DNA of 64,000 nucleotides, taken from Hevea brasiliensis. Taxonomy: Eukaryota; Streptophyta; Magnoliopsida; Malpighiales; Euphorbiaceae. The stretch is from positions 39,418,467 through 39,482,466 of the forward strand of contig NC_079494.1 of the NCBI RefSeq assembly GCF_030052815.1, in the 5' to 3' direction. The translations under genes were made by a program, and so were the position numbers. The notes under the pieces were generated by a model. That model was given only the letters and a program-made list of their open reading frames with translations, did not search any database and was not told the DNA's origin. Below, piece after piece: positions 23,727 through 35,540 of this stretch (the stretch's first letter is position 1; the number at the start of each line of letters is the position of its first letter).

Positions 23727-25319
23727 CTAATTAAAGACTATGTTTGCTTAATAGACTATCAGCCAGGGAAAGCAAATGTGGTGGCTGACGCCTTAAGTCA
23801 CAAGACTATGGCAAGTCTCAGAGTTTCTCCTTTGTCCATGGTACATGAGTTAAAAGCATAGCATGCCAGTTTAGAGATTGATGATGAGGGACAGACAGTA
23901 GTTGCATGGCATGTACAGCCAGTGTCGATTGATCAAATCAGAATGGCTGTTCAGAGTGATGATAAATATCGGAAGCTACTGAAAGAAGTCCAGCAAGGCA
24001 AGAAACCTGAATTCTTTGTGAGAGATGATGGTTTATTGCTACATCAAGGCACAATGTGCGTTCCTAATGATGTGGAATTGAGACAGATCATTATGAAGGA
24101 AGCACATGAGTCCTCTTTTGCTATGCATCCTGGTGGAACTAAAATGTACAGAGGGCTGAAAGAGCATTACTGGTGGATGGGTATAAAGAGGGATATAACT
24201 GAATTTGTTTCCAAATGCCTAACTTGTCAGCAAGTAAAGGCAGAACATCAAGTTCCAGCTGGTTTCTTATATCCATTGCCAGTACCAGAGTGGAAATGAG
24301 AACGAATAACTATGGATTTTGTTATGAGACTTCCAAGGACACAGAATAGTCATGATGCAGTATGGGTTATAGTTGACAGACTGACCAAGTCTGCTCACTT
24401 TTTGGACTATAGCCTGGAAAGATTGGCCAGATTGTACATAAATGAGATTATAAAATTGCATAGAGTGCCAGTATCGATTGTATCTGACAGAGATCCTAGG
24501 TTCACTTCTAGATTCTGGGGTAGTCTTCAGAGAGCCCTAGGAACGAGATTGAACTTCAATACAGCATTCCACCCATAGACAGATGGCCAGTCTGAAAGGG
24601 TAATTTAGATATTGGAGGATATGCTATGGGCTTGTGTGATTGAGTTTGAAGATAGTTGGGATACACACTTGCCTTTGATTGAGTTTGCTTATAACAACAG
24701 CTACCAATCAAGCATTGGGATGCCTCCATATGAAGCTTTGTATGGCAGGAAGTGCAGAACTCCCCTATGTTGGGATGAAGTAGGTGAAAGAAAGATGATT
24801 GGGCCAGAAATTATTCAGCAGACAGAGGAAAAGATCAGATTGATAAGAAATAGACTCAAGGCTGCATCAGACCGTCAGAAGTCCTATGTTAATCTGAAGA
24901 GAAGAGATATTAAATATGCAGTGGGTGATAAGGTATTCCTCAAAGTTTCTCCTTGGAATAAGATTATGAGATTTGGCAGAAAGGGGAAATTGAGTCCTCG
25001 CTTTATCGGACCATATGAGGTTCTAGAAAGAATGGGTCCTTTAGCATATTGGTTGGCATTACCTCCATAGCTAGAAAAGATACACAGTGTCTTCCATGTG
25101 TCCATGTTAAGGAGGTACAGATCTGACCCATCTCATGTACTACCAGTTGAAGAGATTGAGGTAAATCCAGACCTCTCATATGATGAAGAACCCATGGAAA
25201 TTCTGGCTTATGAGGTGAGGCAGCTGAGGAATAAACAGATACACTTGGTTAAAGTGCTGTGGAACCATTATTCAGGCCAGGAAGCTACTTGGGAACGTGA
25301 AGAGGATATGAGGAGATAG
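23727..25319 (+). pseudogene. RNase H end, integrase and chromodomain of the family-A element
   Basis: The frame continues from the TAA as DYQPGKANVVADALS, then an HHCC zinc region (GGTKMYRG, CLTCQQVKAEH), integrase catalytic D ([10 protein letters not shown]), D ([13 protein letters not shown]) and E (TDGQSERV), a GPYEVLERMGPLAYWL block and a C-terminal chromodomain (YEVRQLRNK, VKVLWNHYSGQEATWE). Chromodomains of this type guide insertion toward heterochromatin. Stops occur at 23862, 24298, 24577, 24607, 25069 and 25318, several where related copies have CAG or TGG. Four codons after KSAHFL, present in the family-B copy near 63660, are deleted in frame. Confidence 0.88.
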
Positions 25320-25375
25320 CACCCATAGCTGTTCACAGACTAATGCCAGGTAAAATTTCTAGATGAAATTTATTT

Positions 25376-25390
25376 TAAGGGGGGGAAAAT
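25376..25390 (+). other. Polypurine tract of the family-A element
   Basis: AAGGGGGGGAAAA lies directly before the 3' LTR start TGTAAC. The innermost element has the same tract at its 3' LTR. Confidence 0.85.
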
Positions 25391-28300
25391 TGTAACACCC
25401 CTATGTTCGGTAGTGCGTTTTACTGTTCCTGTGGCCAGTGTTGTCCGGACAGTTAGGATGCCTAGAACTACACTTAGATATGAGTGAGGAGACATAAAAT
25501 AATGAAATACAAGAAAAGAAAATACAAGAAAAACAAAGGAAAAATAATAGCAATGAAATGTAACCAAGTTAAATGAGCCGAGAACCCTAGCGATGGGTGA
25601 CCGCATCGGAAAGTTACAGCATGGACCATTGACTAGCCCTGGACTACGGGGAACCCTGGAAAGTATTTTTAAGACTTAAATAAACATCTATCAAAGCATA
25701 AATATCATTAAAAATATCAAAGAAAAATTAAATAATTAGTACAAACAAAAACGAAAAATTGAAAAACGGACAAAACTCTGCGTTACCGAAAAATTGGGAA
25801 TGCAACCCGAACAGGGGCATTGTGGTCATTTGACACCCCGAGTTGTCTTTTGACCTAAATTTCCATTAAAAATAAATGATGTTACACTTGAAAAATGTCA
25901 TGAAAAATTCAATTGGTGGTACCTAATTTAAATAGTAAAAGATAGGAGTTAAATGTGATAATTTGGGAACTTTAGAATAAATAAACATTAAAATGGGTGA
26001 TGGTGCTCCACTAACTCCGCTTAAGTGGACCACTAAGCATATTTTAGATAGAAACTTCATCTTCCCCACCTTGCCAAAACCAGCCGAAATTCCCTTAAAG
26101 GGAAACTTCCATGGCCGAAGCTTCCAAGGTCCATGCAAGCTTCACTCCTTCATCTTCAAGCCATGATCTTTACATTTTCCTTCACTAAAGTTGTTCTACA
26201 CAACTTGGGCAGTAGATAGGTAGCAATAAAATTAAGTTTTGGTGAGGTTTTGAAGAATTTCAAAAGTGGTAAGTATGTATTTTTTATTCTTATTTCATTA
26301 AACCTTGAATGGATGTTATGGGTAGTTGATTTGCGGAAGGATTTTTAAAGTTTGATGAGTTAATGGAGACGTACATTTTGGTAGCCATGAAACTTCAATA
26401 AGAACAGTTTATATTTGCATGTAAATAGTGGTTTGAATGATGATTTATAGGTTTGATTGTATGGTACTTGAATTCCATGTGTAAGGTATGATTTTGGAAG
26501 CTTGGCAGTTAATTGAAAGAGATGTACAAATCGGCAACTTTGAAGTGTAGATCAAAATGTGTTATTTCATGTTTTGGTTTATGGAATTATATTATTGAAT
26601 TATGGTGCTTATTATGGCAGCATGTATATGTGTATAAAGGTTTGAATTTGGACATGTAAATGAGCTATGTCATGTGGTTAAATTGTTTGTAATTGGACTT
26701 GAAAAATTCTGTGTTATAGAATGCATATTGAGTGTGGTTATAGGCTGCCAAAATGACCAACAATGTGAAGGAAAATGTGTTAATGGTATGGTACAAATCA
26801 GAATTAGCATGAAGGAAATAACTTGGTAAGCATAGGATGTGTAAATTGGTAAAGGGTGAACAATGTACAATAGGGCAGTGTATGTTTTGGCTTAGAACCT
26901 TAAGTGTGTGGCTCCAATTGGTATGAGACCAATTGGAGGTGAAACTAGGCACAAAAAGTGCCAACTTTCATAAAGGAAGCTTACCAAAATTCTGCTTGGA
27001 AGGTGACTTGAAAAATGACCAAATCCATATTAGTGCTTTGAAAGCCTGAAAATTTACCATTTGGGCAGCAATTTGTGTTTTGGCCATAACTCACTCAAAA
27101 GCAGGTCCAATTGACCTGAGATTTTTACCATGAATAGGTAAGACATATATTTAAAATTCTTATGAAGACACCAAAGCCCAGAAATGGCAGAACCAAGCCA
27201 AATAGCTTGCAAAAGTTCAGGTCCAAAAACTGGCCGAACCAAAAGTGACCTAAAAATGACCTAAACCTACCATTTTGGTACATTCTGTCCAGCATTGGTA
27301 GATTGACTATAACTTGGTCTACATAACTCAGAATGACCTGAAATTTTGTCCTGCGTGCAATAAGACATAGACCTACAAGTTTGTAGTTTTGACCGAAACT
27401 CGAAAACAGAGGGAACTAGGTCGTCCGACTAGGTCAAATTAGTATACAGAAATCCGACAAATTGCAATAAAATGCAACATACTTGGAAATGAATTTGGTA
27501 ACATGTTCCAATACCAAAAGGCTACAAATGTGACATATTGGTAACATTAAAACCTAATTCACCTAGAGTGCATCGAGGGTTAACATCTTAGGTTGACTAA
27601 GGAAATAATAGAATTCAATAAGTTAATTATTAAGCTTTATTCTTAGAGACAGTTTAAATGAGTACTGAAACATTTCAAATTGTGTGTTTCAGTTAGCAAA
27701 GACTCAAGGAAGGGGAAGGAAACACTGAGTCAGAGCCAAGAGATAGTTATTAGAGGTTTATGCACAACAGTTATTTCTTTTGAATTTTCAATTGAAATAA
27801 ATAATAATTATTTGTATATTATTGTTTTAAATTGTGAAAAATTATTTGATTGATATTTGATGGATATTTATTGATTGAAAAGCATTGTAAACGGTTTGAA
27901 ACCACAGCTATCATGTATATTGATTGAATTCCTCGCTAGCTTATCTAGTGGGATGAATTGAATTCCCTCTCTGGCTGAACTGTTGAGGTGTGTGCCTGTT
28001 GAGGACGAATAGAATGAGTACTCATATTATTGCTAGCTAGCTATGTTATTCCTCATTAGCCATCGGCTTTTGGGATGAATTGAATTCCTCATTAGCCATC
28101 GGCTTTTGGGATGAATTGAACTTTGGCAACATGATTAAACTGTGTATGTATGATTTATTGATATTTATTGTGATATTGTGAAATGGAGTTTAAATTCTTT
28201 ATGACATTCATTGTCTTTGAATTTAACTATGGTTTTAAGTATCCACTATTTATATGACTTATGATTTGTGATTTAAAGTTGTATTTGGTTAATGTTGTGC

Positions 28301-28964
28301 ACTACTGAGACATTGGCTCAGCGATAGCTTTTCATTGCTGTCGCAGGTAGACAGACTGACAGGGCAGCAAACTAGGCTTCTAGGGCTACACTGAGAGATC
28401 ATCGGGTATATTGAGTATATCATATTTTGCATTTTGTATTGTAATGTATGTTCACTGTATGTATATAGTGTTTTTGATTTTGAGTAGTTGTAAATTAAAA
28501 TTGTACATTGAAGTTGTAAAATAAATTGTAAATTAATTTGGTTTGTAAATGTTGTGATATATTTCTTTTATCTCAGCCTTTGAAAACACTGAACAATTAT
28601 TGTGGATTTGAGTTGACAAATGTTGAGAAACATATTGTGTTGATTAAATATTGGAGTTTGAGATTGAGAAATATATTTGAAGTGCTTTTTATAGGTTTTT
28701 GAAGAACTGTTTTATTCAAAATATAGATGGCACTCTGCCAAAATTTTTACAGAAATTATTAATAATTCAAATGTGTTAGCTGTTTCACTTCAGTTTAAAA
28801 ATTTTTTTAACAACTGTAAATAGTGCTCACAACTGTAAAAAGAAGTAAGAAAAGTTTTAAAATCCCTTGTAGTGTATTTAATGGGTTATCAGTAGACGAA
28901 GTTGGTAATTCATTAGGTATACTACGGGATCATGTTATGCTTTATAGAGGGGTAGGGCGTGACA
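25391..28964 (+). repeat. 3' LTR of the family-A element
   Basis: It starts TGTAACACCCCTATG and ends GGGCGTGACA. It aligns along its length with the 5' LTR. The inverted repeat CCAATTGGT/ACCAATTGG is perfect here (26914-26936). The ACTGAAACA arm has one change (27663-27692). The ORFs at 25370-25606, 25923-26138 and 26665-26964 are shadows in LTR sequence and recur in the 5' LTR. Confidence 0.93.
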
Positions 28965-28969
28965 TATCC

Positions 28970-29030
28970 GGACTGACACTGGTCACCGAAATAGTGAAAT
29001 ATACCAGGCTATGCAAATAGGGGTGTTACA
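28970..29030 (-). mobile_element. Remaining end of the reversed family-B solo LTR
   Basis: The sequence GGACTGACACTGGTCACC to GGGGTGTTACA is the complement of the family-B LTR start as at 35541. It continues, across the family-A insertion and after removing one TATCC, the sequence that stops at 17342. Confidence 0.93.
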
Positions 29031-29697
29031 TATACCTCAAAGCAGGAATGGTGATGCCGAAAGATTTGGATTTGTTAGCGTTATAAACATTGGTGTTTGG
29101 TGTGATGGAGTGCCAAAAGTCCATGCTATTGTAGATCATTCAGTTTTGCGAAATCTCTTGGAATCTGGTACTATCAAAATCAAACACTGCGTTGAACTCG
29201 TCCATGTTCATAACTCGATCAATGCTAAGAAGCTGAAATTCGATCCTCCCCCTTTCTTCCCGGTCTGTGGGCCATAGTGTGGCTTTGAAACTGCAAAGGA
29301 ATTCCAAAGTGGTGTCCTTATAGGCTAAAAACTAGAGTTGGGCAAATATGGTCCACCCAATGCCATCAAATAGCCCATCAATCTCATCACGCAGGCCGAG
29401 TTGCTCCAATAACCTGAAATCCATATACTTCATAAAAATAATCCTCCAGTTGTTTAGCCGTGCACACAAGTCTCGATGGGCAGAATCTTGGAATATCCAG
29501 GTAATGGAGAACTCGGGTTGTGGTGGCTATGGAGGTTACTGTTGAGGTGCTGGTGGTGGTTAGGGTTGTGGTTGTGGTGGATGGGTTTGCCTTGTTCGTG
29601 GATGTTGGGGCAATGGCTAATGAGGAGAAGGTGAGGATTTGTGTTCTTGCCAGGAAAAGGAGAACATTCGTTTAGCTGGTCTCTTTGCAGATGCCAT
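29031..29697 (-). pseudogene. Athila env-like gene, N-terminal part
   Basis: The start Met is taken at 29697 (MASAKRPAKRMFSFSWQEHK). A low-complexity Pro/Gln-rich stretch with several stops follows, then RDLCARLNNWRIIFMKYMDF, LRDEIDGLFDGIGWTIFA, DTTLEFLCSFKATLW and RVMNMDEFNAVFDFDS. This is the helical region typical of ATHILA ORF-1-like proteins. The frame then runs into the solo LTR at 29030 and resumes at 14663. A +strand frame at 29011-29277 is its shadow. Confidence 0.72.
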
Positions 29698-30540
29698 TGG
29701 AGGTTTTAGAAAAGGAAAGGCAAAAGTTTTGTGAGAGAAAAAGGAGATTTGAGGGGTTTTAAAAGGGAAGGAAGCTTGGAGATGAAGAGTTTCTGAGTGA
29801 GGGGAAGTTTAATAGGAGTTATGTGGATTTAAAGGGTCGTTGTGACCCTTCGTTTTGCACTTTTCGCACCCCAGATATCGCGTCTGCAATAGATACACGG
29901 GGCATGTATCACTATACGGGTCTCGACTATCGGACCCGTGTAACTTTCTATCCTAAATTTTCCTTTTTCTACTAAGTTACATGTCCTATGTAAATCTGTT
30001 ATGAGACCCGTGTAACTTTTTGTCTCCAAGTTACTTTGCTAGCTAAATTACACGGCCCATATAAATTGGATTTGGGATTCGTGTAACTTCCTATCTCCCT
30101 CAAACTTAAAATTTTTCTCTCTAATGTCGAAGCACGCCCCATGTAATGTTACATGGGGTCAGCCCGTGTAAGTTTCTGGGGGTTGTGGAAATTTGACTCT
30201 GGGGTTAAACTTTTGAACGACCCATGTAATTTTCTGGCTCTCCAATTCTCCCTGTGTTAAACTATAATGCTACCACTATGAATGAAATGAATGTAAAAAG
30301 TAGTAATAGGTTTACTTCCCCAATTTTGTGCAGTCTCTTCTTGTGTGGTTTGATATCTCCTCTCTTCCTTTGCCTTTGATTCTTTGCTTTTGTAGAATTG
30401 TGAATTGGGGTACCTATGGAATAGAACAAGAGTAAACAGAAAATAAGAATAAAATAAGAATTAGAATAAAGGAAATTTAGAAATTTTGGGTTGCCTCCCA
30501 AAGAGAGCTTGTTCATAGTCATTAGCTTGACTCTGCCTTC
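29698..30540 (-). other. Spacer between integrase and env-like gene, with hairpin modules
   Basis: Non-coding. Between 29860 and 30240 it carries about ten TACACGG / CCGTGTAA modules like those in the LTR at 8520-8830, for example ATACACGGGGCATGTATC near 29892 and GTTACATGGGGTCAGCCC near 30148. The remainder is AT-rich and has no recognised feature. Confidence 0.65.
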
Positions 30541-31745
30541 GTTGTTCACGGTTTGTCTGGATGGTCATCGAAGGCACAATTGGCTCCCTTCTCTATGGGT
30601 TCTCCCAGAAAATATGGCTTTAGCTTTTACCCATTCACTTTGAATGCACTTGAGGTTTTTCTCTAAATCTCTACAGCTCCATGCAGGAAGACTTGCATAA
30701 CGTTAAAGAGCCCAGACCATCTTGACTTCAGCTTCCCTGGAAAAAGTTTTAACCTAGAGTTGAAGAGCAGGACAAGGTCTACTGCTTTTATTTCTTTTAT
30801 TACTATGCGTCTGTCATGCCATCTTTTGGTTTTGTCTTTGAAGATTTTGGCATTCTCATACGCATCCTACCTTATTTCGTCTAACTCATTGAGCTGTAGG
30901 AGCCTTTTTTCACCAACATCTTTGAGGTCAAAATTCAGGGTCTGAATTGTCCAGTAGGCTTTGTGTTCAAGTTCGACAAGGAGGTGGTATGATTTCTCAT
31001 AAATTAGTCAAAAGAGTGTTGTTCTAATTGGAGTTTTATATGCAGTGCGATATGCCCATAATGCATCATCTAACTTCACAGACCAATCCTTCCTTGAGCG
31101 GTTTACTGTTTTCTTGAGGATTCGTTTCAGCTCCCTGTTTGAAATTTTTGCTTGATCACTGGTTTGAGGATGATAAGGTGTGGTCACCTTATGAGTCACT
31201 CCATACTTCTTCAATAGTGTTTCAAATTATTGGTTGCAGAAGTGACATCCTCCATCGCTGATTATTGCTCGTGGTGTGCTAAATCTTGTGAAGATGTTAT
31301 TCTTAAGGAACTTTGTGACCACTCTGGCATAATTGGTTAGTGTGGCTATTGCTTCTACCCATTTTGACACATAATCAACACTAACCAAAATATACTTATT
31401 TCCAAAGGAAAAGGGGAATGAGCCCATGAAGTCTATCCCCCACACATAAAATAGCTCTACCTCAAGTATGCCGAGTAGTGGCATTTCACTCCTTCTGGAA
31501 ATGTTACCTATTCTTTGGCATTGATCACAAGCTAGCATGAATGATCTCACATCTTTAAACAGATTAGGCTAGTAAAATCCTGCTTGCAAAATTTTAGTTG
31601 CTATTTTTGTGGTGCCAAAGTGTCCTCCATATGGTGATGAATGGCAGTGCTAGAGAATGCTCTCTATATCCTCTTCTGGTATGCATCGTCTTATCAGCCC
31701 ATCATTGCATCTCTTGTATAGCAGAGGTTCCTCCCATGTGTAGAA
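30541..31745 (-). pseudogene. Integrase of the Athila-like element
   Basis: Zinc region [13 protein letters not shown] (near 31525), then catalytic D in [12 protein letters not shown] in [11 protein letters not shown] (near 31250) and E in SNRELKRIL (near 31130). [21 protein letters not shown] follows, and further down [11 protein letters not shown] and FKVNG, the usual C-terminal blocks. The three catalytic residues are still readable, but stops separate the segments at about 31000, 31215, 31560 and in the C-terminal part. The frames at 31227-31550 and 31008-31214 are the longest pieces. Confidence 0.88.
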
Positions 31746-32390
31746 TCACATATCGTGCAGCAATTTCTTCCTTTGCTGGTAAGACATGTTGGGTGGCAAA
31801 ACCCTGCATACAAGAAAATTTACAAAATCAGTATACCATGGAACTTGGGATAAGGCTAATAGGTAATCATCCGGGAATGAGCCATCTATTGGCAACTCTT
31901 CAGCTTCTTCTAAGTCCTCGTGTCTTAGCCATGAGAGATGATCAGCTACCACATTTTCGACCCCTTTCTTTTCTTTGATTTCAAGGTCAAATTCTTGAAG
32001 TAATAAGATCTATCGAATCAATCTTGGCTTCACTTCCTTTTTATTCAAAAGGTATCTGATAGCAGCATGGTCTGTGTATACAATGACTTTTAATCCAAGA
32101 AGATAGGATCTGAATTTGTCAATTGCAAACACTACTGTTAGGAATTCCTTTTCTATGGTAACGTAGCTGATTTGTGCATCGTCAAGTGTCCTACTTGCGT
32201 AGTAAATGGCATGGAGTTTTCTATCTTTCCTTTGTCTGAGTACTACTCCCATAGCATAATCACTTGCATCGCACGTGATTTCAAATGGTAGCTCTTAATT
32301 AGGTGATTGTATAATAGGTGCTGAGATCAAGGCCTCTTTTATCTTGTTGAAAGAAGCCAGGCAATTTTCATCAAAATCAAAGAAAACATC
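31746..32390 (-). pseudogene. RNase H and linker of the Athila-like element
   Basis: Upstream of the Met at 32252 the acidic CDASDYA block can be read. Then come [50 protein letters not shown] and [11 protein letters not shown], the RNase H catalytic region. After a stop come VVADHLSWLRHED and DGSFPDDYLLAL, the usual linker to integrase. The stops at about 32009 and 32295 lie where the family normally has Trp. Confidence 0.87.
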
Positions 32391-33480
32391 TTAACTTAAT
32401 AAATTTTTCAATAGTTTAGCTATTTTGGAAAAATCTTTGATGAATCTTCTGTAAAAGCCTGCACGTCCCAAAAAACTTCGCCCTTCTTTGACTGATGTTG
32501 GTGGTGACATTTTTTTGATGATCTCAACTTTCGCCTTGTCAACTTTAATCCCTCTTTCTGATATCCGATGACCAAGGACTATGCTTTCTCTTACCATGAA
32601 GTGACATTTTTCCCAATTTAGGACCATGTTTGATTCTTCACATCTTTACAACACTTTGGATAAGTTAGCTAAGCAATCATCAAAAGTAGTTCCATAGACA
32701 GAAAAATCATCTATAAAGACTTCCATGATATTTTCAATATAATAAAAAAAAATAGCCATCATGCATCTTTGAAAGGTAGCAGGGGCATTACAAAGACCAA
32801 AAGGCATTCTTCTATATGCAAAGGTTCCATAAAGGCATGTGAATGTGGTCTTTTCTTGATCTTCTAGGTGAATAGGAATTTGAAAGAATCCCAAATACCC
32901 ATCTAGATAACAAAAGTAGGAATGTTTTACTAGCTTTTCTAGCATTTGGTCGATGAAAGGGAGAGGAAAATGGTCTTTTTTGGTAGCACTATTCAATTTC
33001 CTATAGTCTATGCACATGCGCCAACCAGTGACTACCCTAGTAGGGATCAGTTCATTGTTTGCATTTTGGATGATAGTTGTCCCGCCTTTCTTAGGCACTA
33101 CATGTACTGAACTAACCTATTTACTCTCAAAAATTGGGTATGTAATACCTGCGTCTAATAGTTTCAGAATTTTTTTCTTAACTACTTCTTTCATGTTTGG
33201 GTTAAGCCTTCTTTGGTGTTCAATAGTGGGTTTACTATTTTCCTCCATGGGTATCCTATGCATGCAAATCGAGGGATTAATTCCTTTAAGGTCTTCTATT
33301 TTATCCCCTATAGCCTTGCTATAGGTCCTGAGTACTCTTAGCAATTTTTTCTCTTCTATATCAGATAGGCTAGCATTGACAATAATAGGATATTTAGAGT
33401 TTGAGACCAAAAATGCGTACCTTAGTGAGGAGGGGAAAGGCTTAAGTTCTACCTGTTCAATGTTGAGCCAAGGGTAGGGG
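32391..33480 (-). pseudogene. Reverse transcriptase of the Athila-like element
   Basis: Blocks in order: PSICMHRIPMEENSKPTIEH, VVPKKGGTTIIQN, WRMCIDYRKLN, HFPLPFIDQMLEKL, RRMPFGLCNAPATFQRCM and FIDDFSVYG, with the catalytic aspartate pair (near 32705). Then come GHRISERGIKVDKAKVE and FLGRAGFYRRFIKDFS. SYFCYLDGYLGFFQIPIH shows the first catalytic Asp still present. Stops fall at about 33117, 32640 and 32393. It copied the element RNA into DNA; it is now inactive. Confidence 0.9.
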
Positions 33481-34184
33481 TGGATGAGCTACTAAATATT
33501 GTGAGCGCAAACTGCAATTTCTGTGTTTTCATTATCAGCATTGTGAGTGTGCAGTAAGCATGCTTTAAGAGGATCTTTAGGATACGCTTTACGTGATTCC
33601 TCTTCAACTTGTTTGTCAACCATATCAATTTTAAAGCATGCATCAGGTTCAAATTTGTGTTTCATCATGTTGAACAAGTTGAATTCCACTTCTTCATCTC
33701 CTACCTTGAGAGTTAGCCACACATTTTTAACGTCTATGATTGCTCCAGCGGTTGCTAAGAAAGGTCTTTCCAAGATGATAGGGATTTGAACATCCTTTTC
33801 CACTTCGAGGACAACAAAGTCAACTGGAATGAAGAATTTGCCTACCTTGATAGGGATGTTCTCAAGTATGCCCACGGGATATTTAACAGATCGGTCAGCC
33901 AATTACAGTGAAATTATTGTGGATTTCAGTTCTTCGATCTCTAGCTTTTGACATATTGATCGAGGCATTAGACTCACACTTGCCCCAAAATCACAGAGGG
34001 CCTTATCTATTTTCTTATCGCCAATGAGACAAGGTATGGAGAAGCTTACTGGATCCTTCAGCTTTGGCGGCAGTTTATTTTGCAGTATGGCACTGCATTC
34101 CTCTGTTAGAGCAATAGTCTCATAGTCCTCCAGCTTTCTTTTATTTGACAGAATTTCCTTAAGGAATTTGGTATAGGATGGCAT
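33481..34184 (-). pseudogene. Aspartic protease region of the Athila-like element
   Basis: MPSYTKFLKEILSNKRKLED, LPPKLKDPVSFSIPCLIG and CDFGASVSLMPRSICQKL are followed by a stop at about 33903. Then come DRSVKYPVGILENIPIKVGK, FVVLEVEKD and RPFLATAGAIIDV. These are the conserved blocks of the Athila retropepsin. The catalytic triplet reads DFG, whereas most Athila copies I know have D-[LS]-G. Confidence 0.85.
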
Positions 34185-35251
34185 CTGAGAAAGTGCTTCG
34201 GTGAAGGGAATGTTGATGTAGAGTTTCTATAAAACTTCTAAAAACTTCCCAAACTGCTTGTCCAATTTGGCTTTCTAGAATCTCTAAGGAAATGGTAGGG
34301 GAGACTAATATGGCTCTGGTAGCTTTTTTTTCTTCCTTGCTTCCTCTTCCTGATCCTTCTTGACTTCTTCCTCTTTCTTCTCTGCTTGGCTTTCAGATTT
34401 TTCAAAGGTTTCCTTTGTTGGTTTTTCCTTTGGTTGTTCTAGAATTCTTCCACTCCTCAAAGTAACTGCCTTACAATGCTCCTTTGGGTTCATCTCTGGT
34501 TGACTACGCAGTTTACCAATAGTTTTTCTTAAAGAACCTGCTTGCTGAGCAATTTGATTTTCAAATATCTTATTGTGAGTAGCAAGTTGGTCCATTTTGG
34601 AAGTCAGCTGCTTGATCATTTCATTCTGTTATTATTAAGCTACTAAGAGGCCTTCCATCATAGATTCCATGGTCATTTTCGGTTCACGCTGTTGAGGTTG
34701 AAGAGGTGGTGGTGGTTGTGAAAAGTTTTGTCCTCTATTCTAAAACCTAGGGGGTGCTGGTGGTCTGTACCCTTGCTGTTTGCTCATTGGTTGATTCTGC
34801 GAGTTAGAACATGAGAAATTAGGGTGATTCTTCCATCCAGGGTTATAAGTATTTGAATATGGGTTGTTGAGCTACCTCTGGTTGAAGTTTCCTCTATTAT
34901 TCACATAGTTCATATGTTCTGTGAAGGATTTATTGAAGTTGTTACATTCCGAAGTCATATATCCTCCTTCGCAGCTGTCCCAGTGTTGTTTGATTATTCC
35001 AACAGCGTTGGCTTGCATTCTGTCAAGCCTCTTTGTGAGCTGGTTAAATTGAGCATTTATCATGCTTAGGGCATCCACTTCTAGGACCCTTGCTGCTCTC
35101 GTTGTATTTCCCCTTTCATTTTACCACTCGTAGTTGTGATACGCAACTCTCTCCAGAAGTTCAAGTGCTTATACTACCATTTTCTCCATTAGGTCACCTT
35201 CTACAGCTGAATCTACTGTGCTCCTTGTGGAAAGCAACAGCCCATTATAGA
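34185..35251 (-). pseudogene. gag C-terminal region of the Athila-like element
   Basis: MDALSMINAQFNQLTKRLDR (from 35078) is followed by a degenerate zinc-binding piece with Cys pair CEGGYMTSEC, an Asn/Pro-rich linker with a stop, IKQLTSKMDQLATHN and QIAQQAGSL (predicted coiled coil). The diagnostic Athila motif NPKEHCKAVTLRSG and a Lys/Glu-rich tail come last. The N-terminal two thirds of gag would lie to the right, but the reversed LTR at 35252 interrupts it. Confidence 0.85.
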
Positions 35252-35540
35252 TGTCACACCTTACCCCTCTGTAAGGTATAACATGATCCCATAGTATACT
35301 TAATGAATTATTGAACTTCGCCTACCAATAACCCATTAAATATAGTACAAGAGATTTTAAAATAATTTTATCTTCTTTTGTAGGTGGTGAGCATTTCTAG
35401 CAGGTATTAAAAAAGTTTAATTAAAGTTTCAAAGTTAGGTAAAATTTTTGACCATTTTCATTTTTCCGCAATTTTTGTAGAAATTTCGACAGAGTGCCGT
35501 CTGTAATTGAGAAAAACAAAAAATTTTAACTTGTAAAAAG
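35252..35540 (-). mobile_element. 3' end of another reversed family-B LTR
   Basis: It begins TGTCACACCTTACCCC, like the complement of other family-B LTR ends, and aligns with 14664-14960. It stops within the LTR at 35540, where a new family-B LTR starts on the plus strand. The rest must lie beyond the window. The candidate flank ATAGA (35247-35251) cannot be checked here. Confidence 0.85.

Larger units (their letters stand above)
17343..28964 (+). mobile_element. Nearly full-length Ty3/Gypsy chromovirus (family A), target duplication TATCC
   Basis: LTRs at 17343-20904 (3562 bases) and 25391-28964 (3574 bases) both start TGTAACA and end GACA. TATCC flanks both sides (17338-17342 and 28965-28969). 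The order gag, protease, RT, RNase H, integrase, chromodomain is that of a chromovirus, and the long LTRs and chromodomain suggest the Tekay/Del lineage (inference). The element lies inside the reversed solo LTR at 14664-29030. The leader with the primer-binding site and the first part of gag are missing, and pol carries stops, so it is not autonomous. Confidence 0.95.
7512..35251 (-). mobile_element. Athila-like Ty3/Gypsy element, host of the whole nest, decayed
   Basis: Minus-strand order from right to left: gag tail, protease, RT, RNase H, integrase, a spacer with hairpin modules, an env-like gene, a 3' untranslated stretch, a polypurine tract and an LTR (7512-9058). A gene between integrase and the 3' LTR, together with the gag motif NPKEHCKAVTLRSG, is characteristic of the Athila lineage. 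The 5' LTR and most of gag lie beyond the reversed family-B LTR that begins at 35252. Two solo LTRs (11137-14540 and 14664-29030) interrupt the env-like gene. The five bases outside the LTR (GCTAG, 7507-7511) are a candidate target duplication. Confidence 0.85.
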
